A stretch of 64,000 nt of DNA from Parabacteroides timonensis (GCF_900128505.1 NZ_LT669941.1:3528420-3592419); one strand, 5' to 3'; positions 10,801 through 19,484 are shown, numbered from the stretch's first letter. Numbers and translations are program-made. The notes: a model not told the origin generated them from the letters alone.

Positions 10801-11198
10801 GATACATTGGCTCCAATAACCGGATCACCTTTCTGGTCGGTTACACGTCCTGTGATTATCCGTGTGGATTGTTGTTTTGTCTGAGCCGAACGGGCAGATA
10901 AAACAATCTGGTTATTCTCTTTCAGAATATAAGTTATTCCTGCTTCAGCAACTATCTTATCCAATACTTTCTTAATATCTCCATTGGTTGCTTCAACAGA
11001 TACAACTGTGTTTAAACCGGTCAGGTCTTCATTATAGAAGAAACGATAATCGCTGCTCTTTTCGATATCTTTAATAACTTCACGTAAAGGCTTATTCTTT
11101 GCAGCGATTGAAATCTGGGCAGCAATTGTCATGCCTGAAGAGGCAAGCATAAGACTGCATAAAGCTGCCCGTAAAATTATTTGCTTGATGTTACTCAT
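7854..11198 (-). CDS. SusC/RagA-type TonB-dependent receptor of PUL 2
   Basis: TonB-dependent oligosaccharide importer paired with the SusD protein that follows. I chose the ATG at 11198 (MSNIKQIILRAALCSL) because it gives a proper signal peptide; an in-frame start at 11258 would add 20 residues and place the leader hairpins inside coding sequence. Domains in order: STN (ISIAAKNKPLREVIKDIEKS), carboxypeptidase-regulatory-like (RIITGRVTDQKGDPVIGANV), TonB box LLDEVVVTALGISKS, plug with RGIGEIASGSTNKPLYVIDG, and barrel. An STN domain plus upstream FecR and sigma genes indicates trans-envelope signalling. A candidate antisense RNA covers its leader. Confidence 0.93.
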   Translation of the reverse strand: MSNIKQIILRAALCSLMLASSGMTIAAQISIAAKNKPLREVIKDIEKSSDYRFFYNEDLTGLNTVVSVEATNGDIKKVLDKIVAEAGITYILKENNQIVLSARSAQTKQQSTRIITGRVTDQKGDPVIGANVSVKGTTNGTITDMDGDFSLEISGSPVVLVSYIGYKNREIAVGKEKTLSVQLLEDTQLLDEVVVTALGISKSERALNYSAAQLSASEISEVHSGNLLTSLGGKIAGLDITGNKRSGSTKIVLRGIGEIASGSTNKPLYVIDGVPVDNSNNTDVSPFGGTDYGDGLSGMNMDDIESISVLKGPSAAALYGSKASRGALLITTKKGVADQGIGIEFNTNTSMLMPYAGLAQYQQVYGSGQGGNYPKTLADAMAVSEDAYGAKLDPNTTSVFIDGSEHKYVSRYKPMDFYNNGFNTANTLSIIGGTKKATFRFAYGNEYYKDITPAFNYMKHNLTMRMNGDLTSRLSYDFKINFNVTNAHQRPESGHGQFNPTTVLPIMGADTDLKKLEAMGRDITTGGLMNNWDGALNPYYILYQYKNNDQSYNGNGLASVSYKILNNLKVTYRQGLEMTDFNTDQTIPQRSGFWASMAGRSDYMTKGGMSKYNSKNLLVNSDLYAEYHGEFGKFGLDAMMGGNYWSQKTRSTSVEAADFIAEGLYTPSNAKNQKASFYMMNKRMWGMYGSLDLSYNRFLYLSFTARNDWSSTLPKQNNSYFYPSVGGSLVFSELMDRPDWFSFGKIRASWAQVGSDTNAYQLDMYYGLFPGGFPTESGSTVYPGNIQNTQLPPLDLKPMRTNSAEYGLDIRFFNDRLGLDVSYYNNTTKDQILQIPIPNSSGFSSSLMNAGSVNNHGFEISLSGRPVETKDFTWDLGFTLSRNYSKVKKLHDGLKSIQMYFVEAMSVMAIEGEPYGVMYGSDYLYDDSGNIQRDANGYPLYDKSYNSYLGSAIPKVIMGLTSHLEYKDFYLNLTIDSRLGHKYYSKTSRWMYEHGTHINSVPGRDEYYANGTGLDPLKLGKIQSVTASQNVYNGGFIRMKEISLGYKLPASFISKLMLKQANVSLVFSNPFFIWRGSDFCDPTFSLNSTVGMEGVENGGEPAVRSLGINLNLKF

Positions 11199-11239
11199 TT
11201 TTAGATGTTTTTTAATCGTATAAAAGATTATAAATAGTA

Positions 11240-11381
11240 ACTTTACAAGCAGAATCAAGAGTCATTAAACTCCGGAGATAACCGGCAAGTTATCTCTATA
11301 AATAAGGAGAATGATTGATTCTGATTTGTAAAAGATCGTGTGAGTGGGACAGCTCTCCTTTGGAGCCTGTCCCCTTTTTTT
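11240..11381 (+). ncRNA. Candidate cis-antisense RNA over the SusC leader of PUL 2
   Basis: The 241 bases between FecR and SusC carry rightward structure, antisense to the operon. Hairpin 1 (11275-11296) is GAGATAAC, loop CGGCAA, GTTATCTC, a perfect 8-bp stem. Hairpin 2 (11346-11373) pairs GGGACA/TGTCCC and CTCC/GGAG and is followed by seven T residues, a good intrinsic terminator on the plus strand only. The 5' end is not determined; a weak TAACTTTA lies near 11237. The layout matches known antisense RNAs upstream of susC genes in Bacteroides (DonS type). Transcription is not shown by sequence alone. Confidence 0.6.
11346..11381 (+). terminator. Terminator of the candidate antisense RNA, PUL 2
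   Basis: The hairpin pairs GGGACA with TGTCCC and CTCC with GGAG around TTT, and is followed by C and a run of seven T. Read on the minus strand it has no T-run, so it does not stop the PUL 2 operon and implies a rightward transcript inside a leftward operon. Confidence 0.75.
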
Positions 11382-11439
11382 GACTATTCTTACGTCATAG
11401 GCCGCTCAATTTTTAAGATTAACAATTTATTTATTCTCA

Positions 11440-12456
11440 CTACGGCTTCGCATCCAATATGATCGTGTCTCCATGCGACTCATAAATAATGGGAGCTGTA
11501 AGGCTTATTATCTCTATTACATTGTCTAAGCTATTATTCTTTATAACACCCGAAAAACGATAGTTCCTTATCTTGTCTGATTTAAACTCGAGCTGTACAT
11601 TGTACATTCGATTCAGCAAGATGGCAATGTCATCCAGTTTCTCTCTTTCAAAAGCCAGTTCGTTATTGCGCCACATGCGGGCATACGAAACATTCTCCGA
11701 CGTGCCGACAGTCAGACTCCTGCTTTGCCGATTCAGGCTGACATGCTGATCTGGGGTCAGGATAACCGAATTATCTTCTCCCGTTCCGGCCTTTATGCTT
11801 CCTTCAAACAGGGTAGCGACAAAATCGGGATCTTCATTATATGCCTTCACATTGAATGATGTGCCCAAAGCCTCCACCTCCATCTCACCGGCTTTTACAA
11901 CAAAACGATGTTCCTTATCTTTCGACACCTCAAAATAGGCCTCCCCGTTTAAAGAGACATTACGTTCTTTTATACCGTAATCGCTTTTGTAACGGAGCTC
12001 GGTATGCGAATTCAGCCAGACCTTGGTTCCATCCGGTAGTACGATACTTGCCCTCTGTCCCTTTTCTGCCGATACGATATATTCACTGGCAACCTGCGAT
12101 TTTTTCAGTGTATATAAATAAGAAGAGAAAATTCCTATACATAATAATATAGTAGCTGCATAAGGCAAGAAACGAGTAAAAGACGATTTGGATTTTATCG
12201 TCCTGGTTTCCCGACCTTTTTGTGATTCCTCTATTTCATGCATTCTTTCCTTAATGCGCAGGAACATCCGTCCCTGAACTTCTGCAGGCAATTCCTCATC
12301 AGAGGTTTCAATCCATCGCTGTTGATAAAAGTTCAGAACTTCGTCCCTCGACGCTGAATTGCGGAACCATTCCAGAAGCAACTGCTCTTCTTCCGGAGAT
12401 GTTTCGCCACGCATAAAGCGATCGAGTAACTCTATATTTATATTGTTTTTTGTCAT
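11440..12456 (-). CDS. FecR-family anti-sigma factor of PUL 2
   Basis: Membrane anti-sigma factor paired with the sigma gene 64 bases upstream. The N-terminal cytoplasmic part includes DRFMRGETSPEEEQLLLEWF. One membrane segment is at about residues 97-117 (FLPYAATILLCIGIFSSYLY). The FecR core is marked by ASIVLPDGTKVWLNSHTELRY and GEAYFEVSKDKEHRFVVKAG, and a DUF4974-like end by ILLNRMYNVQLEF. It is 338 residues. The stop is separated from SusC by 241 non-coding bases that hold the candidate antisense RNA. Confidence 0.93.
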   Translation of the reverse strand: MTKNNINIELLDRFMRGETSPEEEQLLLEWFRNSASRDEVLNFYQQRWIETSDEELPAEVQGRMFLRIKERMHEIEESQKGRETRTIKSKSSFTRFLPYAATILLCIGIFSSYLYTLKKSQVASEYIVSAEKGQRASIVLPDGTKVWLNSHTELRYKSDYGIKERNVSLNGEAYFEVSKDKEHRFVVKAGEMEVEALGTSFNVKAYNEDPDFVATLFEGSIKAGTGEDNSVILTPDQHVSLNRQSRSLTVGTSENVSYARMWRNNELAFEREKLDDIAILLNRMYNVQLEFKSDKIRNYRFSGVIKNNSLDNVIEIISLTAPIIYESHGDTIILDAKP

Positions 12457-12520
12457 TGTTTAAGTTGTATATCCGAAAAGAAGGGCAATCCCTTACAAGG
12501 GGAGTAGAAAAAACTTGTAT

Positions 12521-13117
12521 TTAACATTCATTGGCTAATACGACCAGTAATATAGCCAATAAATGATCATTGGATAATTTCTCTTTCAAGAAACGTAATG
12601 AACGGTAGAGTTGAGTCTCAACCGTTTTTTCGGAAATCGACAAACGGGTAGCAATTTCTTTATTCGACAGGTGTTCTCTACGGCTTAACTTAAATATTTC
12701 TTTTCTGGACAGAGGTAATTGTTCAATCAGGTTATCGATATAGAGACGGAGTGAATCTGCATCGATTTTCTCTTCCATCAGGAAGTATTCATTAGTTTGC
12801 TGCTGAGACAATGCATAAAATGCCGACTCTGATAACAGGCGGTTCTCCGTTTCCTTATAGACCATATTACGGGCTATAGTAAAGAGATACGCATCAAAAC
12901 CCTTATCCAGGTCTATCGATTCACGTCTCTCCCATATTTTCATAAAAACACTCTGAGTAATATCTTCGGATATGACTCTGTCGTACAATAGCGAATTGAT
13001 AAAGTTGAATACATGCGAATTGTATTTCCAATAAATAGATTCGAAAGCAGTTTCATCTCCTTCCTTCAGGCGTCTCAGTACTGTAGCATCTATATCCTTC
13101 AGTGTGTGCTTTTCCAT
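12521..13117 (-). CDS. ECF RNA polymerase sigma-70 factor of PUL 2
   Basis: ECF sigma factor expected to activate PUL 2. Region 2 is at about residues 20-85 (AFESIYWKYNSHVFNFINSL, DITQSVFMKIWERRE). Region 4 is at about 130-180, with a helix-turn-helix in SNKEIATRLSISEKTVETQL. The protein is 198 residues. It is first in the operon and is transcribed divergently from the FecR gene at 13316, which looks homologous to the PUL 3 FecR and not to the PUL 2 one. Confidence 0.93.
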   Translation of the reverse strand: MEKHTLKDIDATVLRRLKEGDETAFESIYWKYNSHVFNFINSLLYDRVISEDITQSVFMKIWERRESIDLDKGFDAYLFTIARNMVYKETENRLLSESAFYALSQQQTNEYFLMEEKIDADSLRLYIDNLIEQLPLSRKEIFKLSRREHLSNKEIATRLSISEKTVETQLYRSLRFLKEKLSNDHLLAILLVVLANEC

Positions 13118-13142
13118 ATCTCTTTCTCTCTATTAACTCGGG

Positions 13143-13150
13143 CAAAGATA
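13143..13150 (-). promoter_or_regulatory. -7 box of PUL 2 sigma gene
   Basis: The minus strand reads TATCTTTG, a perfect TAnnTTTG box, 25 bases before the sigma ATG. No TTG was found at the usual distance upstream. Confidence 0.5.
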
Positions 13151-13281
13151 AAAATTTATTTGAATGTTAGATCCCTTTTAGCAGTATAGAAATAAGACTT
13201 AGAGATATATTGATCTATAAATGATACGCATCCTTTTCCAGTTTCAGGCACAATCTAAAATGTGATTCATTTTATTGACCT

Positions 13282-13302
13282 AGTTCATAAAGGACTAAGT
13301 CA
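13282..13302 (+). repeat. FecR leader sequence shared by both arms of PUL 3
   Basis: A 21-base stretch beginning AGTTCATAAAGGACTAAGTC recurs exactly, in inverted orientation, at 39574-39594. Here it ends 13 bases before the FecR ATG; there it ends 29 bases before. It marks the outer limit of the visible inverted duplication and may be part of a shared promoter or leader. Confidence 0.7.
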
Positions 13303-13315
13303 TTTAATCTGTCAG

Positions 13316-14305
13316 ATGAAAGAATATATAAAAAACGAACATTCTGATTTAATCATAAAATATCTGCAAGGAGGATTAGACTCGCAGGGTATGAATGATT
13401 TCTATACCTGGGTGAATGAGAATGCTGATAATAAAAAGCTATTCTTTGAAACCAAGGCGATTTATGATGCCTGCAGTAATTCCGACAGACTGACAGAGGA
13501 GATCCGGAAAAGCTGGGATCGTCTTTTACAAAAGAAGAGAATGCAACGCCAGATAAAAAACAAATGGCATCAATTGGGTAATTATGCAGCAGTGTCCCTG
13601 GTCGCAGTCTGTCTTACCTCAGCTTTCTTTCTCTCCAATGAACATGAGACTAAAATAGCCACCCGTTATATCGGAGGGGACGGCCTGGATGCAGATGTAG
13701 TCGAGTTACCGGATGGTACTCAAGTCTGTTTAGGTTCGAAAACCATATTCCGGTATGAAAATGACTATGGAAATAAACAGAGAACTGTTTATCTGGAAGG
13801 AGAAGCCTTTTTCGAGGTTGCGAAAGATAAAGATAAGCCTTTCATCGTAAAGACGAAGGAACAGGATATTGAAGCTTTAGGAACTAAGTTCAATGTGACT
13901 GCTTACCCTTCGGATTCTCTGCTCACGACCACCTTATTGGAAGGATCAGTCCGGTTGACGACAGAAAACAGGTCGCAGCGTGTTATACTTAAACCCAACC
14001 AGCAACTGGTGTATAACCGGAATACCCATGTCAGTAGTATATTTAATGTAGATGCGGAACAATATACTTCCTGGACTACTGGGTATTACTACTTTCCGGA
14101 GCAAAGCCTGAAAGCTATTCTTTACCGGTTAAGCCATGTCTATGGAGTACAGTTTACTGTTAACTCCGAAAGGTTAAACAGACGTACTTTCACCGGAACA
14201 TTCTATCGCGGACAAAGTATAAAAGATATTATGGAAATCATCCACCTTTCTATTCCGATCAAATATAAGATAGATGAACGCCATGTAACGATTTCAGAAA
14301 TATAA
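13316..14305 (+). CDS. FecR-family anti-sigma factor without its own sigma gene (PUL 3, left arm)
   Basis: Membrane anti-sigma factor. I chose ATG 13316 (MKEYIKNEHSDLIIKYLQGG), which aligns with MENEHTELIIGYLQGN of the right-arm FecR; a GTG at 13262 would add 18 residues and is less likely. A membrane segment is at about residues 90-108 (YAAVSLVAVCLTSAFFLS). The FecR core has YIGGDGLDADVVELPDGTQV and PFIVKTKEQDIEALGTKFNV, nearly identical to the copy at 38567-39544. No sigma gene lies next to it on this strand, so it may act on the sigma factor at 39709 or on that of PUL 2. SusC follows after 158 bases. Confidence 0.93.
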   Translation: MKEYIKNEHSDLIIKYLQGGLDSQGMNDFYTWVNENADNKKLFFETKAIYDACSNSDRLTEEIRKSWDRLLQKKRMQRQIKNKWHQLGNYAAVSLVAVCLTSAFFLSNEHETKIATRYIGGDGLDADVVELPDGTQVCLGSKTIFRYENDYGNKQRTVYLEGEAFFEVAKDKDKPFIVKTKEQDIEALGTKFNVTAYPSDSLLTTTLLEGSVRLTTENRSQRVILKPNQQLVYNRNTHVSSIFNVDAEQYTSWTTGYYYFPEQSLKAILYRLSHVYGVQFTVNSERLNRRTFTGTFYRGQSIKDIMEIIHLSIPIKYKIDERHVTISEI

Positions 14306-14349
14306 GTAGTTGTTAATCTTTAAAATGAGGATAGTATGAGTGAGTAAAA

Positions 14350-14470
14350 GGTAAAATAAAAAAAGAAGAGAAAATCTTGCCGGATTCTCTCTTCTAAAAT
14401 GTGTGATTCAATTAAACTTCCATTGCCGTGGAATAATGTTTAATCTTAAAAACATTCAAAAGTATGAATA
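14350..14470 (-). ncRNA. Candidate cis-antisense RNA over the left-arm SusC leader
   Basis: On the minus strand the FecR-SusC gap folds into a long hairpin (14411-14444): ATTAAAC pairs with GTTTAAT, then TTCCA with TGGAA around the loop CGGCAA. It is followed by a hairpin AGAAGAGA/TCTCTTCT (14364-14395) that runs into TTTTTTTATTTT, an intrinsic terminator for leftward transcription. The terminator loop contains CCGGCAAG. A TACTTTTG box sits at the SusC start on the minus strand and could be its promoter. The arrangement matches antisense RNAs known in front of susC genes in Bacteroides. Confidence 0.65.
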
Positions 14471-17400
14471 ATCAACGTATAGTTGTTTCCGTAAATCTGA
14501 AAAGAACTATAAAAATCATGAAATTAACCGTGTTAATGTTAACCGTTTGCTTATCGCAAATGGTCGCCGCAACTTATGCGCAAACAGCCAAGCTAAGTGT
14601 TTCTGCTAAAGAAGAAACACTAGAAAATGTACTGAAACAAATAGAAAAACAGTCTAAATTCCTGTTTTTCTATAATCTGGAAGAGATCAATAAAAATGAG
14701 AAGATCTCTATTGACAAAAAGAATGTAGATATCGAGGATTTACTGAAAGCGATCACCAATAAGACAGGTCTGAAGTATACGATCAAAGACCGTCATATTG
14801 TATTGACATCCGAAAATTCTCCCGTATCTGCCGGAACGACACAACAAACCCGTAAAGTAACCGGCGTTGTAAGCGACGCTATGGGACCTGTTGCCGGGGC
14901 GAACGTTATTGAAAAGGGTACTTCAAATGGAACAACTACCGATATAGATGGTAAATACTCAATAGAAGTTTCCGCCAATGCCATCTTGCAGGTTTCTTTT
15001 ATCGGATATATCCAGCAGGATATAGCAGTTAAGAACCAGAGTGTAGTGAACGTTCAGCTGAGAGAGGATACACAGGCACTGGAAGAGGTAGTAGTAGTAG
15101 GTTATGGTACTATGAAGAAAAAAGACCTGACAGGTGCTGTCGCTTCCGTAAAAATGGATGATGCTCCTGTCGGAACAGTTTCAACGATCAGTCATGCACT
15201 GGCAGGAAAAGCAGCAGGTTTACAGGTTAGTACGATCAGTGCACAACCCGGTGGCCAGTCTACATTCCGTATTCGTGGAGCCGCATCATCAGATAAGGCA
15301 GGAAATGATCCGCTGATCATTATTGACGGCTTTCCTGTAAGCGACCCGGGATCACTGGATAGCGGTAACCAATACAAGGACGGTAATAAAGATAATATCT
15401 TATCTTCAATCAACCCAAATGATATTGAATCGATCGAAGTACTGAAAGATGCGAGTTCTACTGCTATTTACGGTGCACGTGCTGGTAACGGTGTAATCAT
15501 CGTCACTACAAAACGTGGAAAGAGCGGAGCTGCCAAAGTTCAGTATTCAGGATCTGTTTCTGTTCAGGATATTTCCAAGTCTTATGAGATGTTGGATGCA
15601 TCGGGCTTCATGCAGGCCACAAATGATTACAGAAAAGAACTGTGGCTACGTACAAACGGTGTCGGTATCTACGGAGGTAAATCGGAATCAGATGTAACTT
15701 CGCCTTTCGTTCCCGACTACACAGCAGAACAGATAGCCAATCCCGCACATAATACGAACTGGTTTGATGAAATCTCCCGTTTAGGCTTCCAGACTTCTCA
15801 TAACCTCTCGATAACAGGTGGTAATGACAATACGAAATATCTGGTTTCAGGAAACTACTTCAAACAGGACGGTGTTATTAAAAATAATACCATGGAACGT
15901 TATTCAGCACGTGTGAACCTGGACCAGAAGCTTAGTAAATACGTGAAGATGGGTGTAAACCTGAATGTTTCACGCAACCAGTATGACAACATTCCTCTGG
16001 GTAACGGACAGAATGAAAATGCAGGTATTTTGGTTTCTGCAGCCCAGTTCAACCCAACGCTATCGGTGCGTGATGAGAACGGCGAATATACAATGAACCA
16101 GGACGCTTCATTCCTGCCGAACCCCGTATCTCTGTTGGATATCACGGATAAGACGACCAAAGAACGTTTACTGGGTACTGTATTCTTTGAAGTTCGTCCG
16201 ATTCAGGACTTATTATTGAAAGCAAACTTCGGCATCGACCGCAACTATCAGAAACGTAAACAATACATGCCTACAACAACACTGTATGGAGCCAGAGAAA
16301 ACGGATCAGGATATATTGCTCAGGCCGATAACTCCGACTATCTGATGGAATTGACAGCCAATTATACCAAACAGTTCGGTGATCATAACCTGAATGCCTT
16401 GGTCGGCCATTCCTATCAGCTGTTCGATTATGAATTCCTGTCAGGAAAAAGCAACGACTTCATTACAGACGGTTTCTTATATAACAACCTGGGAGCCGGT
16501 AATGCAAAACGTCCGACTGTCGGATCAAGTGCGACCAAGTCACGTATGGCCTCCTTCTTCGGACGCGTGAATTATTCTTTTAAAGACCGTTATTTATTGA
16601 CTGCAACACTGCGTGCCGACGGTTCTTCCAACTTTGCCGAAGGAAACCGTTGGGGATATTTTCCTTCTGTTGCTGCCGGATGGAGATTCACAGAAGAAGA
16701 ATTTTTACAGCCACTCACAAAAGTACTGTCAAACGGTAAATTACGCTTGAGCTATGGTGAAACTGGTAATGCAAATGTAGGAGATAAAGCATACAGCTAC
16801 TATAAAGTTGGTAATAACAATTTCTTTGGCGGTAGCGCTATCAACGGTGTTTATCTGGACCAGATGGGAAACAATGAACTTACCTGGGAGACCACACGCG
16901 AATGGAACCTCGGTCTGGATCTGGGTTTCCTGAACGGACGCATCAATGTAACAGCAGAATACTTCCATAAAGTAATATCAGACCTGTTGAACGAACGTAC
17001 CTTGCTTTCTTACAACGAAGTTAACAAAATTATTGCGAATGTTGGAAAAACACAGAGCCAGGGTTTTGAACTGACAGTGAACACGACTAATATCCGTAAC
17101 AAAGATTTTGAATGGACTTCAGACCTGACATTCTCGTTGTATCGTGACAAATGGAAAGAACGCGATCCGAACTGGAAACCCAGTGCATATAGTGAATACA
17201 ACGGTTATATCCGTTCTTATGCCGGCTATTTGTCAGATGGTTTGGTACAACCGGGTGAAACAATAGATCATATGCCTGGCGCACTTCCCGGACAGGTAAA
17301 AATTAAAGATATCAACGGATATGTTTATAATGAGGATGGTTCCATCAAGGTCGATGAACACGGTATTCCGATGAAAACCGGTAAACCCGACGGTAAATTG

Positions 17401-17940
17401 GATGATGCCGACAAAGTGATCTATGGCTCAGCCGACCCTGGTTATCTGTTCGGCTTCAACAACACATTCCGTTACAAGAATTTCGACCTGAATGTATATT
17501 TCTACGGCCAGTTTAATAAACTATCTGCCGGTAGTTATAAGAAAACCTGGATCAGCAATAACGTCAACGACTTGCGCCGCGGTTACAATCAGCCGGTTTC
17601 CGTAAGCGATATATGGAGCTCAACGAACCCGAACGGTACGCTGCCCGGTTATTTCCAAACGGAAAGTGCATACGGCACAGGCGACTATTATTACGAAAAG
17701 ACCTGGTTTATCCGCTGCCGTAACATTACGTTAGGTTATAATATACCGATCAAGACCAGCAAGCATATCTTGTCCAATGTACGCGTATATTTCGATGTAA
17801 ACAATCCGTTCGTCATCACTCCGTACACAGGTCTTGACCCGGAAACAGATATTTCAAGCTCCGAAAGTACTCCTTCCAGCCTGCAATGGGCGTATCCGAA
17901 TGTACGTACTTATAGCTTTGGTTTGGATATTACATTCTAA
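14464..17940 (+). CDS. SusC/RagA-type TonB-dependent receptor of PUL 3, left arm
   Basis: TonB-dependent oligosaccharide importer, 1158 residues. The start MNNQRIV is kept because the right-arm copy begins identically; MKLTVLMLTVCL (14518) is an alternative and gives a shorter signal peptide. The STN domain (about 45-110) closely resembles that of the right-arm SusC. Then come a carboxypeptidase-regulatory-like domain (VTGVVSDAMGPVAGANVIEK), a TonB box EEVVVVGYGTMKKKD, a plug with FRIRGAASSDKAGNDPLIII, and a barrel that differs from the right arm. The near-identical STN with a different barrel suggests a shared signalling partner but different ligands. Confidence 0.95.
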   Translation: MNNQRIVVSVNLKRTIKIMKLTVLMLTVCLSQMVAATYAQTAKLSVSAKEETLENVLKQIEKQSKFLFFYNLEEINKNEKISIDKKNVDIEDLLKAITNKTGLKYTIKDRHIVLTSENSPVSAGTTQQTRKVTGVVSDAMGPVAGANVIEKGTSNGTTTDIDGKYSIEVSANAILQVSFIGYIQQDIAVKNQSVVNVQLREDTQALEEVVVVGYGTMKKKDLTGAVASVKMDDAPVGTVSTISHALAGKAAGLQVSTISAQPGGQSTFRIRGAASSDKAGNDPLIIIDGFPVSDPGSLDSGNQYKDGNKDNILSSINPNDIESIEVLKDASSTAIYGARAGNGVIIVTTKRGKSGAAKVQYSGSVSVQDISKSYEMLDASGFMQATNDYRKELWLRTNGVGIYGGKSESDVTSPFVPDYTAEQIANPAHNTNWFDEISRLGFQTSHNLSITGGNDNTKYLVSGNYFKQDGVIKNNTMERYSARVNLDQKLSKYVKMGVNLNVSRNQYDNIPLGNGQNENAGILVSAAQFNPTLSVRDENGEYTMNQDASFLPNPVSLLDITDKTTKERLLGTVFFEVRPIQDLLLKANFGIDRNYQKRKQYMPTTTLYGARENGSGYIAQADNSDYLMELTANYTKQFGDHNLNALVGHSYQLFDYEFLSGKSNDFITDGFLYNNLGAGNAKRPTVGSSATKSRMASFFGRVNYSFKDRYLLTATLRADGSSNFAEGNRWGYFPSVAAGWRFTEEEFLQPLTKVLSNGKLRLSYGETGNANVGDKAYSYYKVGNNNFFGGSAINGVYLDQMGNNELTWETTREWNLGLDLGFLNGRINVTAEYFHKVISDLLNERTLLSYNEVNKIIANVGKTQSQGFELTVNTTNIRNKDFEWTSDLTFSLYRDKWKERDPNWKPSAYSEYNGYIRSYAGYLSDGLVQPGETIDHMPGALPGQVKIKDINGYVYNEDGSIKVDEHGIPMKTGKPDGKLDDADKVIYGSADPGYLFGFNNTFRYKNFDLNVYFYGQFNKLSAGSYKKTWISNNVNDLRRGYNQPVSVSDIWSSTNPNGTLPGYFQTESAYGTGDYYYEKTWFIRCRNITLGYNIPIKTSKHILSNVRVYFDVNNPFVITPYTGLDPETDISSSESTPSSLQWAYPNVRTYSFGLDITF

Positions 17941-17971
17941 TTTATTAATCGACAAAAGAAGATATTAGATC

Positions 17972-19444
17972 ATGAAGAAATTATTATATACACTAATGTG
18001 CTGCTGCGCATTAAGCTCATGTACCGACCTGGAACCGGAAAGATATGATGCCATCAATCCCGGATTTTTCCCGAAAACAGAGAAGGATGCGGAAGCATTG
18101 GTTACAGGTGGAGTTTATGCTCCTTTCCGTTGTGATAATTATAGCGGTATATTTAACGTCGCTACCGGTGTACAGATCATCGGTGATATGTCGACGGATA
18201 TAGCTGTTTGCTGCTGGGTCAATGATGCATGGATTCCGTTGACCAGCCATAACTGGACGCCCAATCATCAATATTCAACGATCAACTACACCAATTATGC
18301 AAAATACCTGGGGACTATGACGTTAACTCTGGAACGTATTTCCGGTGTGGAAATGGCTGATGACGTAAAGGCACGCATGAATGCCGAGATACACATGGGG
18401 CGTGGCTGGCTAGCCTTCTTATTATATGATTTTTACGGTCCAATCCCCATCCCTACATTAGATCAGCTGAATAATCCGCTGGCAGAAGAGATCATACCAC
18501 GTGCTACCCAGGAAGAAATGACTACGTTTATTGAAACAGAGTTGAAAGCAGCTTTGGAAGGTCTTCCTACCCGCGCCTCTTCTTTCGGACGTTTCGACAA
18601 AGGTTTGGCATATACCGTTCTGATGAAATTCTATATGCATGAAAAGAACTGGGCAAAAGCGGTTGAATGCGGTCGTGAACTGATGAAAGCAGATTATGGA
18701 TACGGTTTGATGGATACGTATCAGTCTATCTTCACACTGGAAAATGAACAAAACAAAGAAATCATCTTTGCCTGTACGGAAGAAAGAGGAACCCAGTTGG
18801 AATTATGGCACGACCATTGCCTGCCGGGCAACTATCCTTGCAAAAACAACTCTATCCAACGCTGGGACGGTTTCAAAGTTCCCTGGCCGTTCTATCGCAC
18901 ATTCGATAAAAAAGACGATCGCCTCTCCGTACTGGTTGGTGAATACGTTGGAAACGATGGTGTATTGTTCAATGAAGAATCCGATATTATCAAGCACGGT
19001 AATACCTATTCGGGAGCCGTACCGGTTAAGTATGCAGAAGACCCCGAGTCAACCGGCGATGGTAGCCAGATCGACTGGATCGTTTATCGGTATGCCGATG
19101 TATTGACATTATTGTCGGAAGCGATTGTCCGTAATAATAATGCAGTTAACCAGGAAGCACTGGATTTACTGAACCTGGTTCGCGTACGTGCCAAACTGAA
19201 TGCATATACCATGGGCGATGTGAAAGGTGCAGACGATTTTCTGGATAAAGTTCTTCAGGAAAGAGGATATGAACTATGGTGGGAAGGCGTACGTCGTTCT
19301 GACCTGATCCGCCACGGTAAGTTTATCCAGAACGCGATAGACAGAGGATCCACGACTACCAAACCGGAGTTTGTATTGTTCCCGCTGCCACAAGCAGTAA
19401 TCAATGAAGGCAAAGGAATTATTATACAAAACGCTGGATATTAA
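17972..19444 (+). CDS. SusD/RagB-like outer-membrane lipoprotein of PUL 3, left arm
   Basis: Surface glycan-binding lipoprotein paired with the SusC 31 bases upstream. The signal peptide ends in LSSC with the lipidated Cys at residue 17. The middle has YADVLTLLSEAIVRNN, and near the end RGYELWWEGVRRSDLIRHGK and PLPQAVIN, both typical of SusD proteins. It is 490 residues. Unlike the FecR and SusC N-termini, it shows little similarity to the right-arm SusD, so the two arms probably bind different glycans or different parts of one glycan. Confidence 0.93.
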   Translation: MKKLLYTLMCCCALSSCTDLEPERYDAINPGFFPKTEKDAEALVTGGVYAPFRCDNYSGIFNVATGVQIIGDMSTDIAVCCWVNDAWIPLTSHNWTPNHQYSTINYTNYAKYLGTMTLTLERISGVEMADDVKARMNAEIHMGRGWLAFLLYDFYGPIPIPTLDQLNNPLAEEIIPRATQEEMTTFIETELKAALEGLPTRASSFGRFDKGLAYTVLMKFYMHEKNWAKAVECGRELMKADYGYGLMDTYQSIFTLENEQNKEIIFACTEERGTQLELWHDHCLPGNYPCKNNSIQRWDGFKVPWPFYRTFDKKDDRLSVLVGEYVGNDGVLFNEESDIIKHGNTYSGAVPVKYAEDPESTGDGSQIDWIVYRYADVLTLLSEAIVRNNNAVNQEALDLLNLVRVRAKLNAYTMGDVKGADDFLDKVLQERGYELWWEGVRRSDLIRHGKFIQNAIDRGSTTTKPEFVLFPLPQAVINEGKGIIIQNAGY

Positions 19445-19484
19445 TTCGTTTTTTAATGATTTAAATATATATTTGCATTATGAG

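Noticed and set aside
11198..11258. Upstream in-frame start that would lengthen SusC of PUL 2 by 20 residues
   Set aside because: The inner ATG gives a normal signal peptide, and the extension is hydrophobic leader-like sequence overlapping regulatory DNA.
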